A stretch of 64,000 bases of DNA, from NCBI RefSeq assembly GCF_002127325.2, contig NC_035435.2:13089893-13153892 (forward strand), given 5' to 3'. The notes beneath the pieces were generated by a model. It was not told where the DNA came from and searched no databases. It saw only the letters and a program-made list of their open reading frames with translations. The position numbers and the translations under genes were made by a program. Position 1 is the stretch's first letter. Each line of letters starts with the position of its first letter. Source of the stretch: Helianthus annuus (lineage: Eukaryota; Streptophyta; Magnoliopsida; Asterales; Asteraceae). This document shows, piece after piece, positions 58,250 to 64,000 of this stretch.

Positions 58250-58770
58250 GTGATGTGTTGGGTCATGCCACATCCAGGTCGAACAGAGGAAGACCCCTAG
58301 TAGTTTATCTGTCCTTGGGGCAAGAGGAAGTCCCCTAGCAGTTACCTGCTCTTGGGGCAAGAGGAGAAGAAAAATTCCTTTACCCCTTACTTTGTGTTTG
58401 GGATTTAAGGTGAGGAGATCTGTGTTGTGTGTTTGACCCATTAAAGTTGAATTTGTAGAAAAAAAATATATTTATTTATGATCATGATGTAAATTATAAT
58501 ATTTCATTAATCTGTATATGAATGTGAATGTATAGGTTTTGGGTCTTGCCATGACTCGGTCGAAAAGACCCCTAACTGTTTAGTTGACTTATGTGGGAAG
58601 AAGTAGTCCTCGCAGCTTAACAGTCCTTGGGGCAGAGGAAGTCCCCTAACCGTATCTATCTGTCTAGGTGGGAAGACCCCTCACAGTTTAGAGGTCCTTG
58701 GGGCGAAAATGGTCCTTTTTCCTTACTTTGTGTTTGGCTTTAAAGGTCGAGGAGACCCATAGTTACGTGC
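58250..58770 (+). repeat. Imperfect repeats in the D LTR
   Basis: Several copies of CCTTGGGGC(A)AGAGGAAGTCCCCTA and (A)AGACCCCT(A/C), inside two blocks that both end in TTACTTTGTGTTTGG and GAGGAGA. Confidence 0.7.
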
Positions 58771-59226
58771 TTGACCCATTTGAATGGATGTTCGAAGTTT
58801 TTTTAAAGAATGTTTTAAGGCAGTTGATGCTTATTTAAGACGATGTGATGAAAATGTTTTACAACTATTTTATTGTATTACAATATAAAAAAAAAAACTT
58901 GAATTCACTCAGCCTAGCTGACTTTTGCATGCAAGTTAGATTGATTTCAGGTTAGCTAGAGGAATGATGAACTCTTGGATGTGGCATGAAGTTACCCGAC
59001 ATGTGAAGATGGCATTTCTAGTCGAAGACACTTGTTTATGAACTCAATTACCATACATTAAATCTTGTATTTAAATTCAGATGTTTCACGTGTTCCAAAA
59101 ATTTGACTTAAATGTTTTCCGCTGCGTATTCTTTTAAGATTCAAAATAAAAGATTTAATTTTTTTCTGGACTATTTATGCAATGAAGTTCCAACTTTGTG
59201 ACACCCGGATTTTGGGGTCTTACAAG

Positions 59227-59240
59227 TTGGTATCAGAGCC
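59227..59240 (+). other. Primer-binding site of D (initiator tRNA-Met)
   Basis: TTGGTATCAGAGCC, two bases after the LTR end. Confidence 0.8.
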
Positions 59241-60747
59241 ATAGTTCAAGAGATTCGGGCACCCCTTAATGCCTGGACTTGAACTGAAAGTGGGATCAAA
59301 GCTAGAAATGCCAATACGGGTAGCAGCATGCCAAGAGGTACTCTTTACTGCATTGAAGTTTGGTTAGATGTTTTTCATTGATGTTTAACAAAATGAGGGG
59401 ATAGGTAGGAGGTTAAATGCTATATTATATGATTAGTTTGAAAATTTTACTGTTGAGAGCCTAAATGTATAACAAATTAGATGGACTGCTAATGACTTAT
59501 GCTCAGGGTTGGGATGGAATTAATGTTTTCTTTAATTGCTAGACGTGCTAGATGGAATGCTAATATCTTTACGTTTTGGTATGTTAGGATGTTTTTCCTT
59601 GGAATGCCTAGGGGCATGATGTGTTAGGCAGAATTCTAGTACCTTCATGCTTTGGTGTATGCATTGATGTTTCTTATTGAGAGTTTATTTGCACCATATG
59701 GTAAATTGAATGTTAAAGCCCTTGTGTTTTTGAGGTAGGATATGATGCCTTCCTTGTATAGTTATTTTCTGATTCGTCGGATAGAATGTTAATGCATTTA
59801 TGCTTGAGGTATGTAGGATGTTTTTCTTGAGTGTCTATTTGCATTACGTGGAAGGTAAAACACTAGTGTGACCATGACAGGAAATGTTTAGAACGTTCGC
59901 GGTGACATGGACAACCGATGGCACTTGATCAACGTTGTTGGCGGTCTATTGTTACTTCCCATGTTCTTAATGATAACCTGGAATGAATCATGCAAATGTT
60001 CTACCTTGGCTAGCTAGTTAATAATGGGTTGATGATGGCATTTTGCCTTTAGACGAGATTACATTGTGTTATCATTTATTAATTAATGATGGAGTCATTT
60101 ATGAGTCTGGCTACGTGCATTTGTGATGACGATTGTGTTTGCAGTTGATGTTGAATTATGTGAAATGATGTGTGGTCATATGATTACACTTTTTACAACT
60201 TGATTTCATGATAATGTACTCTTTAACGAGATGTATTGGTTGTTGTTGACTAAATTATGTTAATAGACTGGCATGAACATAGTTGTGAATTTCTACTTAA
60301 GGTATTGATTGCGCCTTGCGCATGTTGAAGGTTTAGTATAATGTTATGTGTACGATTACTTAAATGTAACCAACAGAAACTAGGTGGACATGTCTAGCCT
60401 ATGTAACGAATCTGGTATGATGATTGATACGACCTATAAAGGGTATGACCATGTGAACACTTATATGAGTATAATAGTGACAAGTGATAACAACCACAAA
60501 TGAGGTATACGTGTTTCCCCATGTTAGAACTAAAATGAATGATGTACAAGGTCGGTAGTTGCGGATACCACTTAACAAGTGTTGTAGGGGTATGTGATAC
60601 TTTCGTGAATGTTTTTCTTTAAGACATGCGCATTGGGTATGGTTGTATGCCTAAATTTTTGATGCCATGGTGGTAACATGATAGTCATTGAAACAAGATA
60701 TGGTAATCCTATGATGATGAGTGTCTTAGTGACGGATCGTATGGAGA
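59241..60747 (+). other. Leader of D (non-coding)
   Basis: About 1.5 kb with no ORF. Repeats of a phrase on GATGTTTTTC and (T)TGAATGTTAA between 59380 and 59830. It is cut by E. Confidence 0.55.
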
Positions 60748-61394
60748 TGTAACACCTCGAATTTTTGTGTCCAATAATGTGTTAACACGTGTCATTTGTT
60801 TACACGTGGCATTGATATTAAATAAAGGACTAATTTTGACAAACCTTGAAAGTATATAAATTCGAGGGTTATAAATGTCAACAAGGGTAAATATACTGTA
60901 TAGTAACCCTAAATAACGCTTGAACCTTCAAACGAATAAATCATAAATCGTACGGAAACGAAACACGGAAGAAAGTGAGAGATTACGAGCTACAGGGGTT
61001 AACTGTGTCAACATGTTTAATTATACCTCTGAGTGACCCTTTAACGTTCCCAAGGCTTCGTAACAGTATTATACGCTCACTAGAATATACTGTATAAATT
61101 CCGCGAAGTTCCGTCTTAAAACGAGAGAGTTATACTCAAATTCGTATGAGAAGGGTTAAAAGCGTCAAACAGTGAAAGCTAAGGCTTTTCAAATAATTAA
61201 TAAACTAACCGGGGACTTAATAATGCGGGTAAATAACACGAGGCCCCTATCGGTAAATAACCGAGGGCCAAACCGCAAAGTTACCCCTTCAAACCCGAAA
61301 GGTCAGGTAAATCATTACGAAAGATTTCGTTATTAATTACCAGGATTTCGTAATCATTTCAAAAGATTTTAAAAATCTGAAAAACAGGCCCCAC

Positions 61395-61515
61395 GCGACC
61401 CGCATTGCATTTGTGGTTAAGTTGAGGCGGGCCGCGAGCCTCCTCTTTTACTCGCCTGATATTTAAATCCCAGGCGGCCCGCATTAGAAACGCATGGAAC
61501 TCCCATGCGGGCCGC
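61395..61515. promoter_or_regulatory. GC palindrome cluster upstream of the TATA box of E
   Basis: Four copies of GCGGGCCGC or close variants at 61395-61403, 61427-61435, 61474-61482 and 61507-61515, in otherwise AT-rich sequence, 180-300 bp upstream of the TATA box. GCATGG/CCATGC between the last two could form a hairpin. Confidence 0.45.
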
Positions 61516-61694
61516 ATTAGACGCCCAGATGCAGAAAGTTGTAACTACTTGCCTTTTGGAGCATTTGAACGACCAAACATCAATCAATGAGGCATGGGTG
61601 CCCCCTACTCGACCCATACACCTTAGGGACACCTGCCCATGATCCATGATCAAATGTAGGCTGAGTTGTGATGATCTTGAGGTCCTTTGAGCAC

Positions 61695-61702
61695 TATAAA
61701 TA
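61695..61702 (+). promoter_or_regulatory. TATA box of the E LTR
   Basis: TATAAATA in GCACTATAAATAGCAATG, about 0.95 kb into the LTR. Confidence 0.6.
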
Positions 61703-64000
61703 GCAATGTTGAGGTTACAACATTCACACAACTCAAACACTTCCATCTGATCATTCCAAGAGCTCCCTAGCATTCTCTTCTGTTCCATAATCAAGATACA
61801 ACTTCTGTAAGTCGTTCATAACAATTTTGGTCATACATTTCCATAGTTTTAGCCTATAAACACAACCGTCGTAACTAACGGTTGTCATTACAATAACTCA
61901 GTGATGGTTCAGTCTTATGACGAATCAAAAGTGGTTATAAGTTGGTATCAATGAGGGTAATAAACCCCTAAAAGGGTTCCCCCTGATCACCACTCTAACT
62001 ATGTCAAATATCGAGTCAAACGTGCGGTTAAAAAGTCAACAGGAAGCTATTTTAGCGATTTATGCATAATCTGTAATGTACATACTATGGAACCTGTTTT
62101 GACAATCATAAAACATGATAATAAGTATATAAACTTGTTTGCGCTCGTTTGAATCGATCATTTGCTATATTGAACCGGTTCGGAGCCGAATGTCGCAAAA
62201 GTTTGACTTTTGCTTTGACTTCAGTTCTGACCCGTTTTAGTGAGGTATAGATATACCTTAGGACTCTCTTAGGACCAGGTTACATGATGGTATAAACCTC
62301 TGTGATCGGTTCATGAGTTACCCGAGTCTTTTGCGCAATTCCGTCATTCGCCTAAAAGTTGACCGTAACGGCCTTTTGAAATTAAAACGAGTATTCCGGA
62401 CACGTGAACGGACCAAAACCTTGCTTATCAAATTATAAGCATGTCCTTCAAGTTTCACGTCAATCCGAGGTCTAGAATGAGAGTTATGCTAAATGGCGCA
62501 TTTAAAGTAAACTTTAGTAATTAACGGCGCAATTAGCATAACACCTATCTAAACCAAGATTTCGTCACCAAAACTTTTACCCACTGTATTAAAATAATAT
62601 TTTGGGAATTTTAAAGGTTTTTAATAATTTTTACCTCGCTCATAACCTGCGGTTATGGCTACGGTTCGGTAAATACCGAATATGCCCTTTTCGGCCAAAA
62701 CATGAGTTCTACAAGGTCTTTTGACCCGATTCCAGTTGCTACTGGTTTTAAATAATAAATAAAGTATTTTAAGCTTTATAAGCTGTTCGGGAAACTCAGA
62801 TTTCCTGTAGAACTCGAAAAGCCCTTTTTAAAGTCTTTAAAATGACCGAAAAGTCCCTACGGGGCATAATATTAACTTAAACTCGTTACGGGCGTCACGG
62901 AAGGTATCCTACTGATACCACAACCTATTTAAGGCATATTGACTTAGGAAATAAGCATACGACTCTCATGGTTAACCGTTTCGCCTATTGCGCGCACGGT
63001 TCGGCTTATGAAACTAGTTTTCATAAATTAGCCGATACGGGTCAAATTATATTATTTGAACCCCAAAATCCAGAGTGTGAACCATTAACCCATATAAAAC
63101 AAGTCTCTGAACTTGTTGGGTCAGAATCACACTCCATTCTCGGTTTTCGCCTTTTCGCGCGATTAAACCATATCTATATATATATCGGAACCAACCGGTC
63201 TAGGCTACGGCCATTATAACGACCCGTTAGGATTCTAAGAGGTTAATTAAAACCTTCGTTCCAGATTAGGAGCCCCAGTAAAAGCTATCGGTGATTTAAT
63301 CCAATTAAGGAAATATACTTGCAAAGGTAAATACTTTAACTTATTTCCCCTATATGGGCTTGGGTTACGGTATATTAATACCGCTTGATTGAGCATTATA
63401 TTCTTCCATCGCTTAGGTGGTTAATTAAATAATATGATCGGCTCATTTAAACAGTTTTGTTGCTTAAAAGCCTTTGGGGGGTTTAATGACCGTTGTCCCG
63501 GATATCCTTGGCATCATTTTACGAAATGGCCACGACCATCGACATCCCAGTGTAGGCGTACACCCGGTATAAAGTGTTGACATTAAATTAAAAGACGTAG
63601 CCGTTGGTTTTTATACTACGGTTTTACGCAAACGTGGTGTGTCTATAAATCTTTAACCCGGCACGACCCGGGCTACTGAACGCATAAAAGAACATGTAAA
63701 ACGTTCACAAGATATTATTATAATTTTCCCAAGTTATAAAAGAGTTTGTGCCTTGTGCATTCAAATCAATTTTAATAAACATTTTCAAATGTGTCAGTTG
63801 AATGTATTTACCAGTGTAAACTGACGTATTTTCCCCAAAAAGATTAAGTGCAGGTGCTAGACGAAATTGGCTGGTATTAGCTGCCTAAGCATCACGAATA
63901 GTCTCGCAAACTCGATGCCGTATCCGAATGAACAATATTTATTTATTTTGATCCGCTGTGGATATATTCAACTTCTGTAATACATTTGATATTACAATCA

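Larger units (their letters stand above)
55932..59224 (+). repeat. D: 5' LTR of another Ty3/gypsy-type retrotransposon (about 3.3 kb)
   Basis: It starts TGTAACGTCC and ends GGGGTCTTACA (TGTAA/TTACA inverted ends), directly followed by an initiator-Met primer site. TATA box at 57074. It includes an AT-rich part and a diverged tandem repeat at 58250-58770. The left edge is inferred from the break in the C-like LTR, and no target duplication can be checked because the right end is outside. Confidence 0.65.
60748..64000 (+). repeat. E: LTR of a further retrotransposon, right end at or beyond the window edge
   Basis: Starts TGTAACACCTCGAATTTTTG, a common plant gypsy LTR start, inserted in the leader of D. 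TATA box at 61695. ATTACA at 63991-63996 could be its 3' end, but no primer site is visible in the last four bases. It contains no gene; the ORFs in it have no recognisable product. Confidence 0.6.

Noticed and set aside
59193..59200. GTGACACC as a further LTR start near 59191
   Set aside because: It is only about 33 bp before the primer site of D and is part of the D LTR end. No second LTR follows.
61417..61794. Minus-strand ORF of 125 aa in the E LTR
   Set aside because: It runs antisense through the TATA box region and the GC palindromes, with no recognisable domain.

Overview
This is plant nuclear DNA, a gene-poor heterochromatic block made almost entirely of nested LTR retrotransposons. 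The plant assignment rests on chromodomain Ty3/gypsy elements with initiator-tRNA-Met primer sites, an Athila/Tat-type element with a tRNA-Asp primer site, Helitron ends of the ACCCGTGTAATACACGGGTT...CTAG type, a hAT MITE, and long LTRs (2.5-3.4 kb). The families resemble those I know from Asteraceae genomes (lettuce, sunflower, chrysanthemum and Tanacetum relatives); that narrower assignment is from memory and unverified.

Layout. Bases 1-46840 are a tandem LTR-internal-LTR-internal-LTR array of a non-autonomous Athila/Tat-like element on the minus strand (here 'F': LTRs 1-1441, 5361-7033, and 10932-11320 continuing at 45459-46840). It encodes only short gag-like proteins. Its third LTR is split by element 'A' (11321-45453, 5-bp TSD TCTTA), a plus-strand gag-only retrotransposon with 3.45-kb LTRs. 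A is itself split twice: by 'C' (16787-27402, a Tekay-like gag-pol element in A's internal region) and by 'B' (29623-43245, a second Tekay-like gag-pol element in A's right LTR). The order of insertion is therefore F, then A, then B and C.

To the right of F lie a non-autonomous Helitron (46841-47913) whose 3' hairpin unit has been tandemly amplified, a possible two-exon membrane protein gene on the minus strand (48670-49523), two further Helitron 3' termini (about 49577 and 51377), a hAT MITE with an 8-bp TSD (50376-50917), and a 3.46-kb single-frame but stop-interrupted ORF on the minus strand (52177-55632) of the env-like/extra-ORF kind found in SIRE-type copia elements. That ORF is cut by a C-like LTR (from 55627, minus), which is cut by LTR element 'D' (from 55932, plus), which is cut by LTR element 'E' (60748 to the window end).

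The most unusual signal is in F. Every unit carries about eleven sites made of two 12-bp GC-rich palindromes (CACGGCCCCGTG and variants) separated by a 9-bp spacer, so the centres are 21 bp apart. Three of the sites sit just upstream of the LTR TATA box. Comparison of the copies shows three separate losses of exactly 21 bp that reduce a pair to one palindrome. A second candidate is a 58-bp two-tier hairpin shared by elements A and B, in which the inner stem differs in sequence but still pairs. No intact autonomous element and no certain host gene was found.
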